From Parapedobacter sp042666505 (lineage in GTDB: Bacteria; Bacteroidota; Bacteroidia; Sphingobacteriales; Sphingobacteriaceae), in contig NZ_JBHTDN010000001.1 in assembly GCF_042666505.1 (NCBI RefSeq), forward strand, positions 620,001 through 684,000: a stretch of DNA of 64,000 bases, written 5' to 3'. The position numbers and the translations under genes are program-made. Positions 34,206 through 43,423 of the stretch are shown here, piece after piece. Under the pieces are notes generated by a model, which was not told the DNA's origin, made no database searches, and was given only the letters and a program-made list of their open reading frames with translations. Position 1 is the stretch's first letter, and every line of letters starts with the position of its first letter.

Positions 34206-35186
34206 TTATTGCACTAACAAGTTGCACCCTCTGATATCACTTTGATCAAAGCGACCCAATACTTCGAAATGCCCGTCGGAATATGTCTTCCCTAAATCTT
34301 GCGTGGCAATGAAGGAACAGGAATGGATGTTAGCCAGGTCTATGACATTGATGCCGCCTGTACGGCCGTCCGGAAGGACGTTAAATGGGTCGTTTGTATC
34401 CCGGATGACGACCTTCATCCAAGGTGGGCAACGGAATAAACCCTTTCCGGTTGAATAGGCTTGGGATAACAATTCGGTCATTCCGTATTCGGAATGTATT
34501 GCATTGACCTTAAATCCATCGCGAAGCCGGTCGTGTACTTCCTCCCGGATCATCTCCCGCCGGCGACCCTTCATGCCTCCCGTTTCCATGACCACCAGCT
34601 CCGGAAAGTCGGCCCGGTAATTTTCCACGAAATCCAACAGCGCATAGGTAACGCCGACCAGCAACGTTTTACCGCCGGTTGCTTTCAGGTGTTGTAAACG
34701 ATCAAATAGCTCTTGGTGGTTGTACAGGAAGTAGCCGCTTAACGGATTCCTGCTTTCGCGGATTAAGTCATCTACCATGTAGATAAGCGACGACCCTTCC
34801 CGCTCGACGTAGGAGGGAAGAAGTGCCAGAATGGTCCAGTCCGTTGGAGCGCCGTAAAACTGTTCGAAGGCCGTACGGAAGCTTTTTTCATAGATGCCTA
34901 CATCCGCCACATGGTGTTTGCTTTGTACGCTGCCCGTGGTGCCTGAACTACTGAAGGTTAACTCCGGTTCCTGAGCTACCGATACGATGCGGTGCTGCTT
35001 GAAGAATTCAATAGGCAGAAAGGGGATAGCTTCCGGCTGTTTTACAGTATCCGGATCTATACCCAACAAAGCAAGGTATTTGGCATATACCGCACAATGG
35101 TGGGATTGATACCCGAAGATTTCCAGGCAGCTGCTGTCAAATTCCTGCGGTGAAGCGATGGAAAATATACGGTCTGCCGATACCAT
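34206..35186 (-). CDS. LuxE/PaaK-family acyltransferase (acyl-protein synthetase-like)
   Basis: A 326-residue member of the adenylate-forming-like LuxE superfamily. Recognisable are LTFSSSGTTGSVQSKHHVAD near 100 (the Ser/Thr/Gly-rich phosphate loop), ETGGMKGRRREM near 210, and HSEYGMTELLSQAYS near 235 with the Y-G-x-T-E signature. LuxE links fatty acyl groups to protein; the reaction here is not known. It starts 12 nt after fabG, so it probably works on an acyl chain made or reduced by that enzyme (inference). Confidence 0.8.
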   Translation of the reverse strand: MVSADRIFSIASPQEFDSSCLEIFGYQSHHCAVYAKYLALLGIDPDTVKQPEAIPFLPIEFFKQHRIVSVAQEPELTFSSSGTTGSVQSKHHVADVGIYEKSFRTAFEQFYGAPTDWTILALLPSYVEREGSSLIYMVDDLIRESRNPLSGYFLYNHQELFDRLQHLKATGGKTLLVGVTYALLDFVENYRADFPELVVMETGGMKGRRREMIREEVHDRLRDGFKVNAIHSEYGMTELLSQAYSTGKGLFRCPPWMKVVIRDTNDPFNVLPDGRTGGINVIDLANIHSCSFIATQDLGKTYSDGHFEVLGRFDQSDIRGCNLLVQ

Positions 35187-35198
35187 TTTCCTGAATCG

Positions 35199-35942
35199 CT
35201 ATAACATTCCGCCACACACGGAAAGAACTTGTCCGTTGATGTACGAAGCGAGGTCAGAGGCGAGAAACAGGCAGGCGTTGGCGACGTCTTCGGTTTCTCC
35301 GGCCCGTTTCAGCGGGATGTTTTGCTCCCAGCCTTCCACGACTTTCGGGTCCAGGACTTCGGTCATTTCCGTTCGTATAAATCCGGGTGCAATGACATTC
35401 GTACGGATGTTGCGCGATCCCAACTCTTTGGCAATCGATTTGGAAAAACCGATGATACCGGCTTTCGAGGCGGCATAGTTGGCTTGTCCGGCGTTTCCCT
35501 GTACGCCAACTACCGAACTCATGTTGATGAACACACCTTTGCGGTTTTTCATCATGATCTTAGAAGCGGCTTTCGTGACGTTGAAAACCGATTTTAAGTT
35601 TATGTCGAGTACGTCGTCCCACTGGTCTTCCGTCATCCGAAGCAGGAGGCCGTCCTTGGTAATCCCGGCATTATTGACCACCGCGTCAAGGGTGCCAAAT
35701 TCGGAAACGATATCATTGACTAATTTTTCGGCTTCGTCAAAAACGGATGCGTCCGAACGGTAGCCTTTTATTTTCGTGCCATGAACCTGGAGTTCCCTTT
35801 CAAGGGCTTCTCCTTTCTCTACAGATGACAGGTAGGTAAATGCTACATTTGCACCGTGCATGGCAAATGTTTCCGCTATTTTCCGGCCAATTCCTTTGGA
35901 TGCACCGGTAATTAGTGCTGTTTTTCCTTCGAGTAGTTTCAT
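35199..35942 (-). CDS. fabG: 3-oxoacyl-ACP reductase, FabG type
   Basis: Short-chain dehydrogenase of 247 residues reducing 3-ketoacyl-ACP with NADPH. TGASKGIGRKIAE at about 13-25 (cofactor loop), NNAGITKDGLLLRMTEDQWDDVL near 90, catalytic Ser in NMSSVVGVQGNAGQANYAASKAG with Tyr and Lys near 152/156, then a C-terminal FLASDLASYINGQVLSVCGGML typical of FabG. It is not in a standard fab cluster; its neighbour is the LuxE-like acyltransferase, so a dedicated rather than housekeeping role is possible. Confidence 0.9.
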   Translation of the reverse strand: MKLLEGKTALITGASKGIGRKIAETFAMHGANVAFTYLSSVEKGEALERELQVHGTKIKGYRSDASVFDEAEKLVNDIVSEFGTLDAVVNNAGITKDGLLLRMTEDQWDDVLDINLKSVFNVTKAASKIMMKNRKGVFINMSSVVGVQGNAGQANYAASKAGIIGFSKSIAKELGSRNIRTNVIAPGFIRTEMTEVLDPKVVEGWEQNIPLKRAGETEDVANACLFLASDLASYINGQVLSVCGGML

Positions 35943-35980
35943 TCGTTATACTGTCTATATGCTATTACAAGGTATGAGCG

Positions 35981-35988
35981 CAAACTTA
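35981..35988 (-). promoter_or_regulatory. -7 box of the fabG-luxE-like unit
   Basis: TAAGTTTG on the minus strand, 38 nt before the fabG start. The nearest TTG is 24 nt upstream, longer than usual spacing. Confidence 0.45.
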
Positions 35989-36100
35989 GAAAAAAATAAC
36001 GACCTGTCACTGCAATTTAAATTATTGTAATAATTAACCGACATTGTTGTTAAGCTGCAAATTATTTGCGTCCTTAGCTTCGTTACAACGACGACAAACG

Positions 36101-36913
36101 ATGAATGACGAGTTTTTTAGTCAGCTTTACCGTAAGCAACAAGAAATCAACGATGTGCCGCCTAATGGGGTGATCGCAGGCTGGGCACTGGGCTTACTGG
36201 ATTTACTGTTTCCCGAACGCCAAACGCATCCCGACCGGACCGTTGAACAATTGAAGACTCAATTTTCCCAGTCTGAAAAGGAACTGGTGGGTATTTTAAA
36301 TCGAACCAAGGCCTGTGAAGATTGCAACAACGGCTTGGTTGTGACGCAATTTTATGGATCGCTGCCTGAACTGCAGCGGATGATGTATACAGATGCATCG
36401 GCGATTTATGAGGGTGATCCAGCAGCAACCAGTCAGTTTGAGGTGATCCGTACCTATCCGGGATTTTTAGCCATTGCGCTCTATCGCCTTGCACATCAGC
36501 TTATGGTGTTGGATGTGCCGCTTCTTCCGCGCATCCTGACGGAATATGGCCATTCGCAGACGGGTATCGACATTCATCCCGCGGCGCAGATTGGCGAACA
36601 TTTTTGTATTGATCACGGCACAGGCGTGGTGATCGGAGAAACGGCAGTAATTGGTAATCAGGTAAAAATTTACCAGGGCGTCACGTTGGGAGCAATGAGC
36701 GTTGAAAAGTTCCTGGCGAATACGAGACGGCATCCCACGATACAGGACCGGGTGGTAATCTACGCTGGAGCGACCATCTTAGGCGGTGATACGGTCGTCG
36801 GACACGATAGCGTAGTTGGCGGTAACGTATGGCTTACATCCAGCATCCCACCGTATACTACCGTTTATCATCAGTCTACCGTAAAAATTGTTGATTCAAA
36901 AGCAACTCATTAG
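36101..36913 (+). CDS. cysE: Serine O-acetyltransferase
   Basis: Makes O-acetylserine, the carbon skeleton for cysteine. 270 residues from the ATG at 36101 (a TTG at 36044 would add an atypical lead). An N-terminal helical region is followed from about residue 155 by left-handed beta-helix hexapeptide repeats (TGIDIHPAAQIGEHFCIDHGTGVVIGET, AVIGNQVKIYQGVTLGA) with the acetyl-CoA site and the catalytic His/Asp in HGTGVVIGE. cysM starts 3 nt downstream; the two enzymes form the two-step cysteine pathway. Confidence 0.92.
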   Translation: MNDEFFSQLYRKQQEINDVPPNGVIAGWALGLLDLLFPERQTHPDRTVEQLKTQFSQSEKELVGILNRTKACEDCNNGLVVTQFYGSLPELQRMMYTDASAIYEGDPAATSQFEVIRTYPGFLAIALYRLAHQLMVLDVPLLPRILTEYGHSQTGIDIHPAAQIGEHFCIDHGTGVVIGETAVIGNQVKIYQGVTLGAMSVEKFLANTRRHPTIQDRVVIYAGATILGGDTVVGHDSVVGGNVWLTSSIPPYTTVYHQSTVKIVDSKATH

Positions 36914-36916
36914 GTA

Positions 36917-37789
36917 ATGCAGACGCTGATCGATTGCGTGGGTAACACGCCCCTCGTTGAAATAAAGAAACTGAATCCGAATCCCCGGGTCCGGATGTAT
37001 GTAAAGCTGGAAGGAAATAACCCGGGCGGAAGCGTGAAAGACCGGGCAGCACTCAATATGATCCGCAGTGCGATGGACCGCGGTGATATTAAACCCGGAA
37101 TGCGGCTAATCGAGGCCACCAGCGGGAATACCGGCATCGCGCTCGCGATGATTGCCAGTATTTACGGCCTTGAAATCGAATTGGTGATGCCGGCTAATTC
37201 CACCCGTGAGCGGACATTGACCATGGAAGCCTTCGGAGCGAAAGTTACGCTATTGGAATCTATTGAAGCGTGCCGGGACTACGCCGAAGAGAAGGGAAGC
37301 CGAGGCGATTACTTTATCTTGAATCAGTTTGCTAACCCCGATAATTACCTTGCGCATTACAAGACAACCGGCCCCGAAATCTGGCGGGATACAGACGGAC
37401 AAATCACGCATTTTGTAAGTGCCATGGGAACTACGGGCAGCATCATGGGTAACTCCATGTATTTTAAGGAGCAAAATCCGGCCGTACAGATTGTGGGCTG
37501 CCAGCCTACGGAAGAGTCTTCGATACCGGGTATCCGGCGTTGGCCCACGGAATACCTGCCCAAGATTTATGACCCGCAACGGGTGGACCGGGTGATGGAT
37601 GTTTCCCAATCGGAAGCCGTCGAAATGACCAGGCAACTAGCCAGGCAGGAGGGGATATTTGTGGGAATGAGCAGCGGCGGGGCCATGGCGTGTGCAAGCC
37701 GGTTGGCGAGCGAGCTGGAAGAAGGCGTGATCGTATTTATTGCATGCGATCGGGGCGATCGGTATTTATCCAGCGATTTGTTCGGTTAA
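36917..37789 (+). CDS. cysM: Cysteine synthase B
   Basis: PLP enzyme converting O-acetylserine plus sulfide (or thiosulfate) to cysteine, 290 residues. PLP lysine is Lys-41 in GGSVKDRAA; TSGNTGIALAMIA near 73 is the substrate/phosphate loop and SSGGAMACA near 256 the PLP pyridine-side Ser. The CysM-like short N-terminus and EATSGNTG favour CysM over CysK. Downstream partner of cysE with a 3-nt gap; it converges on tex with only 2 nt between stops. Confidence 0.9.
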   Translation: MQTLIDCVGNTPLVEIKKLNPNPRVRMYVKLEGNNPGGSVKDRAALNMIRSAMDRGDIKPGMRLIEATSGNTGIALAMIASIYGLEIELVMPANSTRERTLTMEAFGAKVTLLESIEACRDYAEEKGSRGDYFILNQFANPDNYLAHYKTTGPEIWRDTDGQITHFVSAMGTTGSIMGNSMYFKEQNPAVQIVGCQPTEESSIPGIRRWPTEYLPKIYDPQRVDRVMDVSQSEAVEMTRQLARQEGIFVGMSSGGAMACASRLASELEEGVIVFIACDRGDRYLSSDLFG

Positions 37790-37791
37790 CT

Positions 37792-40071
37792 TCAGGATCC
37801 GAATTTATTCCGCAACGCAGCCAGCTTTGAAGCCATGTCGTTTTCCTCCCGTCTCGGAGGTTTTGTTTTTCCGCTCTCGCGGTTGCCTGCCTTTCGGTTT
37901 CCCGTCTTTCGGTTTTCGGGTCTTTCGGATTTCCTGCCCTCGAAACCTCCCGTCTCTTTCATCGAAAGGCTGATCCGGTTGCGCTTTTCATCGACTTCAA
38001 TCACGGTTACCATCACCTTTTGCTGGACTTTCACCACTTCATTCGGATCTTTTACATAGCGGTTGGCTAATTGGCTCAGGTGTACCAAACCATCTTGATG
38101 TACACCGATATCGACAAAAGCACCAAAGTTGGTAATGTTGGTAACGATACCCGGAAGCTTCATGCCCAGGCGTAGATCGCTGATGGTATTGACACCGTCC
38201 GTAAATGAAAATTGCTCAAACTGTTCACGCGGATCCCGTCCCGGTTTAGCCAATTCGGAAAGGATATCCCGTAGGGTGGGCATTCCGACAGCCTCGTTCA
38301 CATATTTCTTTAGATCGATTTGACTGCGGAGTTTTTCTTCCTGCAAAAGATCGATAACCCGGCAACCAAGGTCGGCTGCCATCTGTTCGACCAAAGGGTA
38401 CCGTTCGGGGTGTACCGCACTGGCATCGAGCGGATTCTCGGAATTCCGTATGCGAAGGAATCCCGCAGCTTGTTCGAAGACTTTTTCACCCAAGCGGGGC
38501 ACATTTTTCAGTGATTCCCGATTCCGGAAGGCGCCATGGGTATTCCGGAAATTAACAATTTGCTGGGCCAATGAAGGGCCTAAACCCGAAACGTACGATA
38601 GGATTTGCTTCGATGCTGTATTAAGTTCTACTCCCACTGCATTGACGCAGCTGACGACCGTGTCGTCCAGAGCGGTCTGGAGTTTCGTTTGATCGACATC
38701 GTGTTGGTATTGCCCTACACCGATGGATTTCGGATCGATTTTGACGAGCTCGGCCAGTGGATCCACCAGCCGACGGCCGATGGATACCGCTCCGCGGACC
38801 GTTACATCGTGGTCAGGGAACTCATCGCGTGCCACTTCGGAGGCTGAATAAATGGAGGCACCGCTTTCATTGACCATGACGATGACCACCCCCGGAAGGG
38901 CGAGCCTTCGGATAAAGTCTTCCGTTTCACGACCAGCGGTACCGTTGCCGATAGCGATGGCCTGTATGCGGTGCTTCTCAGTAAGATAGCGGACGGTCTT
39001 TGCCGCTTCTTCCGCTTTCGCCGCACCTGTATGGGGGAAGATGGCCGTATGCTCAAGCAGTGCGCCCTGTTCGTCAAGGCAGACCGTTTTGCAGCCCGTG
39101 CGGAATCCGGGATCGATGGCCATTACCCGCTTTTGACCCAATGGGGCCGCAAGTAGCAACTGCCGGGCATTTTCGGCAAAAACCCGGATCGCTTCGTCAT
39201 CTGCACGTTGACGCGTTAGCATCCGTATTTCAGTTTCCATCGACGGTTTAAGCAGCCTTTTATAGCCGTCGAGCATGGCGATACGTACCTGGGCACTTGC
39301 TTCACCAGCACCTTTTACGTACGTGTTATCCAATAGGGGAAGTACCTCGCTCTCCGGTACGTCGATATCGAGGTAAAGCATTTCTTCTTTCTCGCCACGG
39401 CGCATGGCCAGTACCCGGTGGGAGGGAGCAGTCTTCAAGGGCTCAGACCACTCGTAATAATCCGTGTATTTAACGGCTTCCTCTTCTTTACCCGGGACCA
39501 CGCGGGATACGAATTGCCCCTTTTCCAGAAAGGTCTGCCGGACCTGTGCCCGGATGCTGGCATCTTCGGCAATGGTTTCTGCAATGATGTCACGTGCCCC
39601 GGCTAGCGCGTCTTCCACATCTTGTATGCCTTTGTCGGGGTCAACGAAGTTTTGAGCCGCATCGATAATATCTGTACGATCCTGTAGAAGGATAAGTTGT
39701 GCCAGTGGTTCCAGCCCTTTTTCACGAGCGATGCTTGCCCGGGTTTTTCGCTTTGGTTTATAGGGCAAATAGATGTCCTCCAGGGTTGCCATTGTTTCGG
39801 CGGCCTTTACCTGCTGTTCCAATTCGGAAGTCAGTTTTCCCTGATCGGCCAACGATTTAAGGATGCTTTCCCTGCGCTTGTCCAATTCCTGCAATTGTTG
39901 CGCACGGTCCCGTATTTGAGCAACCTGTACTTCATCGAGGCTACCGGTCATCTCTTTGCGATAACGCGCGATGAACGGGATGGTGGCACCTTCTGCAAAA
40001 AGTGCCAAAACAATACTTACCTGTCGCTCGGACAAAGCAAGTTCACTGGAGATACGAATTTCGTGGGTCAC
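37792..40071 (-). CDS. tex: Tex-family RNA-binding transcription accessory protein
   Basis: A 759-residue Tex homologue: N-terminal helical region (VLALFAEGATIPFIARYRKEMTG), YqgF/RNase H-like domain (VMAIDPGFRTGCKTVCLD near 322), helix-hairpin-helix repeats (YVSGLGPSLAQQIVNFRNTHG), and an S1 RNA-binding domain near 640-710 (GMKLPGIVTNITNFGAFVDIGVHQDGLVHLSQL). After S1 comes a basic, low-complexity tail with repeated RK/NR/SG units, ending in the conserved-looking MASKLAALRNKFGS. Its start overlaps the tatA-like stop by 4 nt. Confidence 0.94.
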   Translation of the reverse strand: MTHEIRISSELALSERQVSIVLALFAEGATIPFIARYRKEMTGSLDEVQVAQIRDRAQQLQELDKRRESILKSLADQGKLTSELEQQVKAAETMATLEDIYLPYKPKRKTRASIAREKGLEPLAQLILLQDRTDIIDAAQNFVDPDKGIQDVEDALAGARDIIAETIAEDASIRAQVRQTFLEKGQFVSRVVPGKEEEAVKYTDYYEWSEPLKTAPSHRVLAMRRGEKEEMLYLDIDVPESEVLPLLDNTYVKGAGEASAQVRIAMLDGYKRLLKPSMETEIRMLTRQRADDEAIRVFAENARQLLLAAPLGQKRVMAIDPGFRTGCKTVCLDEQGALLEHTAIFPHTGAAKAEEAAKTVRYLTEKHRIQAIAIGNGTAGRETEDFIRRLALPGVVIVMVNESGASIYSASEVARDEFPDHDVTVRGAVSIGRRLVDPLAELVKIDPKSIGVGQYQHDVDQTKLQTALDDTVVSCVNAVGVELNTASKQILSYVSGLGPSLAQQIVNFRNTHGAFRNRESLKNVPRLGEKVFEQAAGFLRIRNSENPLDASAVHPERYPLVEQMAADLGCRVIDLLQEEKLRSQIDLKKYVNEAVGMPTLRDILSELAKPGRDPREQFEQFSFTDGVNTISDLRLGMKLPGIVTNITNFGAFVDIGVHQDGLVHLSQLANRYVKDPNEVVKVQQKVMVTVIEVDEKRNRISLSMKETGGFEGRKSERPENRKTGNRKAGNRESGKTKPPRREENDMASKLAALRNKFGS

Positions 40072-40526
40072 GCGTTTTTCTCGTCACTTACCGGATGTTG
40101 CGGATCTACTTGCGGAGTTGTTTTTGGGGTGCTGTCCATACCACCGGCATCCGAGGTGTTTTCGGTGGTGCCGTATTGGTCGTCGTGGTAATAGGGACCT
40201 TCGCTGCCATAGTAGTCTGGCTCACGCCCCGGATTATGTTCATACGTACCGGCAGGAGCGGAAGAATTGGTTTGATTTAGTTTCTTTGGCTCTTCGTCCT
40301 GTACGATAACGTCTTTTACTTCTATATCTTTTTCGAAATTATTAATCTGATCACTGATATCCCGTTTGATGCTTTCTGATGCGTCTTTAAACTCGCGTAT
40401 ACCACGGCCCAGCCCCCTTGCTAATTCCGGTAGTTTTTTACCTCCGAACAGCAGCAGAGCCACAAATACGATCAGCATCATTTCGCTGGTTCCAATGTTC
40501 ATGAAGGCCAATACTGTACTCAACAT
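40068..40526 (-). CDS. tatA: TatA/E-type twin-arginine translocase subunit
   Basis: A 152-residue pore-forming subunit of the Tat folded-protein export system. One short membrane helix (IGTSEMMLIVFVALLLF) is followed by the FGG-K-LPELARGLGRGIREFK amphipathic helix that defines TatA/TatE, then a long charged and Pro/Tyr-rich tail (about 90 residues) that is longer than in enterobacterial TatA. No tatC is adjacent. It is translationally coupled to tex by a 4-nt overlap, an association with no obvious functional link. Confidence 0.88.
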   Translation of the reverse strand: MLSTVLAFMNIGTSEMMLIVFVALLLFGGKKLPELARGLGRGIREFKDASESIKRDISDQINNFEKDIEVKDVIVQDEEPKKLNQTNSSAPAGTYEHNPGREPDYYGSEGPYYHDDQYGTTENTSDAGGMDSTPKTTPQVDPQHPVSDEKNA

Positions 40527-40618
40527 AACACAATCTCAATTTTAATCACAGCTAAGGTAGGGGTAAATTTTGTGATATCCATAAGTTGTGAGAAAAAAAG
40601 CGAAACCAAAATCGTGTT

Positions 40619-41914
40619 TTAGCGCCGAACCGGCCTTTTCTTTTTCATTTTGTTGAGCCAGATCAGCGTACCGGTAATGGGTAGCGACGTGGCTATCAAG
40701 CAGGCTAAAAAGTAGATAAGCTTTGTGAACTGGCCGTAAATATTGCCTATGTGCAATGCCTTTATGGAGCTGGCCACGCGTTCGTTAAATGGCTTGTCGC
40801 GAAAAATCTCCACTTCCTTCACGTTTGCCGTTGAGGTCTCCATGGTTACCTGGTCACCGGCTGCCGGAGCGAAAAATCCGACGCGGTTTTTGCTGACGGA
40901 TAGGGGAGCCTGTGCATCTTTGGGCAATGTCACCCGGTAATCGCCCTCATACGGCAGTACTTCATCAACAGCTGCTAAGTACCTTGCAAACGGTAGTAAG
41001 GATAAGTCAGCCGCGGTTTCCTTGTTGTCGGCGCTTCCAGTCTCGTTTTGGCCTTGCTTTCCGTTTTTACTACCGTGCCTTTCCGCGTTTGCCGGGGCGG
41101 GAGCCCCTCCGCCATGCCCGCTTCCGCCACGTCCGGCGGGTTGTTCCTTGTAAGTGCCCAGGGCTTTTTGCAAACCCGTACGGTACCAAGGGAAGGACCA
41201 TTGGGGGCCGGTTATGCCCATTACGAATAAGAAAATGAGGGAATAGAAGGCCAGCGTATTGTGGAGGTCGTGGTTGATCCGTTTCCAACCCGCACTCCAT
41301 TTAATAGTCAGCCCTTGCCGCCAGGTCCGTAATTTCTGGGGAAACCAGATGATCAGACCCGTAAGGACGCCGAGCGTAAACAAAATGGTTGCGGTACCCG
41401 AAATATAGCTGCCCAGTTGCCGGTTGGGCAAATCGCCGATCAGCGGTTCTTCAATGTTATCCAACAGGAGCCAGCGGTGCAGACTGAACATGGTTTGCAT
41501 AAAATCGCCCGTTCTGGTTGTTTCTTTGGAGGTTCCGGTGATGTCTCCGGTATACGGATTGACGTAGTATGTCGTGCCAAATCGGCTGTTATCTCCCTCA
41601 ACGCGTGCGGTGAACTGGTAAGTGCGTGCGGGGTTGGCCGCTATGCTGACGGCGGTGACCGTACCGCCGGATTCGCTGGTTATTTTTGGAATCAGCGAAT
41701 CTACCGGGATCCGCGTTCCGTTTGCCGGAACTTTTACGTTATGTAAATGGGGAGAAGCCCATTCACGCAGTTCGGTATTGTAGGTGTAAATCGTGCCGCT
41801 GAAACAAATCAGAATGACAACAATGCCACTGATGAGGCCGGTCCAGAGATGGATGTCGTTGAAAAATTTCCGGGTTTTTTGCCACGTTGTTTTCTTGCGC
41901 GTTTTACGGGTCAT
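40619..41914 (-). CDS. PepSY-associated membrane protein (iron-uptake type)
   Basis: A 431-residue PepSY_TM/PiuB-like protein. The first helix (WTGLISGIVVILICFSGTIYTYNTEL) follows the typical WHDIHLWTG-like lead (KFFNDIHLWTG). PepSY-like segments, paired helices near 170-200 and 240, and a final helix (LIYFLACLIATSLPITGTLIWLNKMKKK) complete the fold. A low-complexity Gly/His/Asn-rich insert sits near residues 262-305. It is third in the operon with a DUF4374 lipoprotein and a TonB receptor. Relatives are implicated in siderophore reduction or iron release at the inner membrane. Confidence 0.87.
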   Translation of the reverse strand: MTRKTRKKTTWQKTRKFFNDIHLWTGLISGIVVILICFSGTIYTYNTELREWASPHLHNVKVPANGTRIPVDSLIPKITSESGGTVTAVSIAANPARTYQFTARVEGDNSRFGTTYYVNPYTGDITGTSKETTRTGDFMQTMFSLHRWLLLDNIEEPLIGDLPNRQLGSYISGTATILFTLGVLTGLIIWFPQKLRTWRQGLTIKWSAGWKRINHDLHNTLAFYSLIFLFVMGITGPQWSFPWYRTGLQKALGTYKEQPAGRGGSGHGGGAPAPANAERHGSKNGKQGQNETGSADNKETAADLSLLPFARYLAAVDEVLPYEGDYRVTLPKDAQAPLSVSKNRVGFFAPAAGDQVTMETSTANVKEVEIFRDKPFNERVASSIKALHIGNIYGQFTKLIYFLACLIATSLPITGTLIWLNKMKKKRPVRR

Positions 41915-42057
41915 GGTGTTTAGTTAGTCCAAGCGGTTAATCCTACACGACGGGAGACCATCTCTGGAAATTGCTATGCGCGGTTTCCGGAAACAGCCTC
42001 TTTATCGTCGCTATTTCAGTATCGGTGGCTTTCAATCCATCAATTCACACGAGTATC

Positions 42058-43404
42058 CTAAAAGATGCCGATGTAGTGATTTCCGGTTTTATTGACCAGT
42101 TTCGCACCTTTAGTCACCGTTCCTGTCCGGCTGTTCAAAATGTAAATATTTCCGTCTTTTCCAACAGGCGTCACTGCGACGAATACCTCATCACCGTTTA
42201 CAACCCATCCTTGGTATTGGAAAAAATAAAGATCAGGCTCGTAGGGTAAATTAACCAACTGAGCTGTTTTCGCGCGAAGGTCGACCCTCGCTATAAAGCT
42301 TTGTTGTTCGTTTGCATTAAAATTGGAAACGGCGGCGCCATCATGCGTGTACATTACGTAGGCAATTCCGTCGCCTGCGTATACCCAGCTCTCGATATAG
42401 GATCCTTCTATTCCCAGTGCATCGTTTAGACTTAATGCATAGTCGTTGTCATACTCGTTGTTTTGGTTAATTCTCAGGAAATAGGACCCGGATTCCTGTG
42501 TGCCCTGATAAATGTAGCCGTCTTCGGCTAAAAATGCATTGAAGCTACGGTATCCATTTGTGTTTCCGGTGCTGACCGTAGAGGAAATCAATGTGGGGTT
42601 TTTGAGTGACGGATAATCAACGACCAACGATCTTGCGGGTATTTGGATAGTTCCCGACCGGTCTTGCTGGCCCGTTGCGGGATCATATTTGCTTTTCGAA
42701 ACGCCAATAATCAGCTTATTTCCCGCCTTGTTAAGTACCGGGCCGTCCAATCGGCCGATGTAGAACCCTTGTGCTTCTTCTTCGGCTGCTAGTGGGATTT
42801 CATATTGCTCGTAGGTTTTAATACCTACTTGTTGCAAACCGAGGGACAAAACGGTAGACAATCCTCTCGCATACTTGTAGGTCGTGCCGTCCGCTTCAGT
42901 GGTGATTTGTACGTTGGAAACGTTGACCGCAATGCCCGTCTGATCGCCATCAAACAACTTTAACCATCTTGGCGAAGCGGTGGCGTAGCTGGAGATATTT
43001 ACCTTGTCGGCCATTTCGGTATAGTCATCCCCACCGTTTACCTGATATTTAGAGAATTCACCCCCATTAGGCCCTGTGTAAGCGATGTTGAAAAGGACAC
43101 TGCCATCCATTGACGATTGAAGACGGGCCGTCCGTTGGGAACGCACCTGAAAACCATCGTCGTACACACTGATGGACCGGTCTGGATTTTTTGCGTCGTC
43201 AACACTAACCGAATAAACCATCGTGCCGCCGTTTCCATTTCCAGGAGTTTCTTGCATCAACGCACCGGCAACCGTAATCCAACGATCGGCGTCGCCTAAA
43301 TCTTCTTTATTATCCGGCCCATTGTCATCTTTACTGCAACTGGCAACAGTGAAAGCAGTCACTACCGCTCCGCACATCAAAAGTTTTACGAATTGAGTTT
43401 TCAT
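42058..43404 (-). CDS. DUF4374 lipoprotein of iron-uptake operon
   Basis: A 448-residue lipoprotein (signal with lipobox AFTVASC, Cys about 23, then SKDDNGPD). The mature part shows repeated beta strands with GT/GS turns, consistent with a seven-bladed-propeller-like DUF4374 protein (e.g. TYKYARGLSTVLSLGLQQVG, RVDLRAKTAQLVNLPYEP, IYILNSRTGTVTKGAKL). Such proteins are usually encoded with TonB receptors for siderophores. It lies 19 nt after the receptor; 143 nt then separate it from the PepSY gene. Its role, perhaps ligand capture at the cell surface, is inferred from context. Confidence 0.82.
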   Translation of the reverse strand: MKTQFVKLLMCGAVVTAFTVASCSKDDNGPDNKEDLGDADRWITVAGALMQETPGNGNGGTMVYSVSVDDAKNPDRSISVYDDGFQVRSQRTARLQSSMDGSVLFNIAYTGPNGGEFSKYQVNGGDDYTEMADKVNISSYATASPRWLKLFDGDQTGIAVNVSNVQITTEADGTTYKYARGLSTVLSLGLQQVGIKTYEQYEIPLAAEEEAQGFYIGRLDGPVLNKAGNKLIIGVSKSKYDPATGQQDRSGTIQIPARSLVVDYPSLKNPTLISSTVSTGNTNGYRSFNAFLAEDGYIYQGTQESGSYFLRINQNNEYDNDYALSLNDALGIEGSYIESWVYAGDGIAYVMYTHDGAAVSNFNANEQQSFIARVDLRAKTAQLVNLPYEPDLYFFQYQGWVVNGDEVFVAVTPVGKDGNIYILNSRTGTVTKGAKLVNKTGNHYIGIF

Positions 43405-43423
43405 TTATGTCTAAATTTGATTG

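Noticed and set aside
41915..42057. A possible regulatory RNA between the PepSY and DUF4374 genes
   Set aside because: Only a weak GGAAA/TTTCC hairpin is present, without terminator or recognisable family features.
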